From assembly GCA_046540855.1 (NCBI GenBank), contig JBKHEJ010000171.1:1-6012 (forward strand): 6,012 nucleotides of DNA, written 5' to 3'. Position numbers and translations under genes: made by a program. How positions within the stretch are numbered: the first letter of the stretch is position 1; each line of letters begins with the position of its first letter. The DNA comes from T1Sed10-7 sp046540855. Lineage in GTDB: Bacteria > Actinomycetota > Nitriliruptoria > Nitriliruptorales > Nitriliruptoraceae. Under the pieces are notes generated by a model that saw only the letters and a program-made list of their open reading frames with translations, did no database searches and was not told where the DNA came from. Of this stretch, positions 5,220 through 6,012 are shown in pieces.

Positions 5220-6012
5220 ATGACCCGACTGGTCGCCGATGAGGTGACGCTCGCCTACGGCGACGACGCACCCGTCGTGATGGACCTCTCCCTGGAGGTC
5301 CCCGATGGGCGCATCAGCTGTATCGTCGGGCCGAACGGGTGCGGCAAGTCGACGCTGCTGCGCGCCTTCGCGCGGCTGCTCCGGCCCGCAGGCGGCGGGG
5401 TGCTGCTGGACGGGGAGGCCATCCACCGGCGGCCCACCAAGGAGGTCGCCCGCCACATCGGCCTGCTGCCCCAGGCACCGAGCGGCCCGGAGGGACTCCG
5501 GGTCGACGACCTGGTCGCCCGCGGACGCTTCCCCCACCAGAAGCTGTTCCAGCAGTGGTCGGAGCAGGACGAGGCGGCGGTGCAACGGGCGATGGCCGTC
5601 ACCCACACCGACGAGCTCGCCGATCGCCTGGTCGACGAGCTCTCCGGTGGGCAGCGTCAACGGGTGTGGGTCGCGATGGCGCTGGCACAGCAGACCCCGA
5701 TCCTGCTCCTGGACGAACCGACCACCTACCTCGACATCGCCCACCAGCTCGAGGTCCTCGACCTGCTCCAACGGCTCAACCACGAGGACGGGATCACCAT
5801 CGTGATGGTCCTCCACGACCTCAACGAGGCCGCGCGCTACAGCGACCACCTCGTAGCCATGTCCGAGGGTCGGATCCTGGCGTCCGGACCGCCAGCGCGG
5901 ATCGTCACCGAGGACACCGTCCGCGCGGTGTTCGGGATCGAGTCCCGCGTCGTCCCCGATCCGGTCACCGGCACCCCCATGGTCGTGCCCATCGGGGCCC
6001 GTGCCCGCGACA
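5220..6012 (+). CDS. FepC-type iron-siderophore ABC transporter ATPase (3' end outside window)
   Basis: This reading frame starts at ATG 5220 and stays open to the window end, giving 264 codons. It encodes the cytoplasmic ATPase that powers the two permeases. All motifs are intact and correctly ordered: Walker A GPNGCGKST (37-45), Q-loop LLPQ (Q85), signature LSGGQ (141-145), Walker B ILLLDEP (161-167) with catalytic E166, D-loop TYLD (169-172) and H-loop HDLN (H199). The stretch LVARGRFPHQKLF (98-110) is characteristic of the FepC/FecE/FhuC subfamily, where R-G-R-x-P-H is conserved. Family members have about 255-275 residues, and the visible C-terminus (FGIESRVVPDPVTGTPMVVP) is their normal ending, so only a few codons are likely missing. 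GAGGAG at 5207-5212 supports the start, two bases after the preceding stop. The binding protein or further iron genes may follow outside the window. Confidence 0.93.
   Translation, partial: MTRLVADEVTLAYGDDAPVVMDLSLEVPDGRISCIVGPNGCGKSTLLRAFARLLRPAGGGVLLDGEAIHRRPTKEVARHIGLLPQAPSGPEGLRVDDLVARGRFPHQKLFQQWSEQDEAAVQRAMAVTHTDELADRLVDELSGGQRQRVWVAMALAQQTPILLLDEPTTYLDIAHQLEVLDLLQRLNHEDGITIVMVLHDLNEAARYSDHLVAMSEGRILASGPPARIVTEDTVRAVFGIESRVVPDPVTGTPMVVPIGARARD

Noticed and set aside
5305..5805. A 166-codon + strand open frame inside the ATPase gene
   Set aside because: It is the wrong frame of the ATPase. The real frame begins at 5220 and stays open to the window end.
5175..5849. A 224-codon minus-strand open frame opposite the ATPase gene
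   Set aside because: The + strand carries every ABC ATPase motif in order; the minus frame is antisense shadow despite its length.

Overview
The window is very GC-rich, with strong G/C preference at third codon positions and frequent GTG starts. Together with a DtxR/IdeR-type iron box, this points to a high-GC actinobacterium. I cannot name the genus from this sequence. All supported genes lie on the + strand; the long minus-strand and alternate-frame ORFs are shadows caused by the high GC.

Left part (1-893): the C-terminal half of a major facilitator superfamily transporter, cut by the window start, overlaps by 4 bases a DsrE-like small protein with a Cys-Cys-x2-Cys motif. The pair looks translationally coupled. 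A 131-base spacer (894-1024) follows. It holds a weak inverted repeat and the ribosome binding site of the next gene.

Middle (1025-1777): a stand-alone Mut7-C-type protein with an N-terminal ubiquitin/ThiS-like domain, a PIN-like putative RNase core and a four-cysteine zinc ribbon. It is probably unrelated to the genes on either side.

Right part (about 1772 to the end): an iron-acquisition operon. An extended -10 promoter and an overlapping palindrome resembling the DtxR/IdeR box sit across the stop codon of the Mut7-C gene. The genes then run without gaps: a small protein that I read as a divergent bifunctional-nuclease-like (DUF151) domain, a FhuF-like 2Fe-2S ferric-siderophore reductase, two FecCD-family permeases and a FepC-type ATPase that is still open at the window end. 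Three successive 4-base stop/start overlaps and a 2-base gap indicate one translationally coupled transcript. The two permeases and the ATPase would import a ferric siderophore, the FhuF-like protein would release iron from it by reduction, and an iron-loaded DtxR/IdeR repressor would switch the operon off when iron is plentiful. The substrate-binding lipoprotein expected for this system is not in the window.

Most of this is recognisable biology. The least explained element is the DUF151-like protein as first gene of an iron-regulated siderophore operon. I see no CRISPR array, tRNA, rRNA, insertion sequence or phage element.
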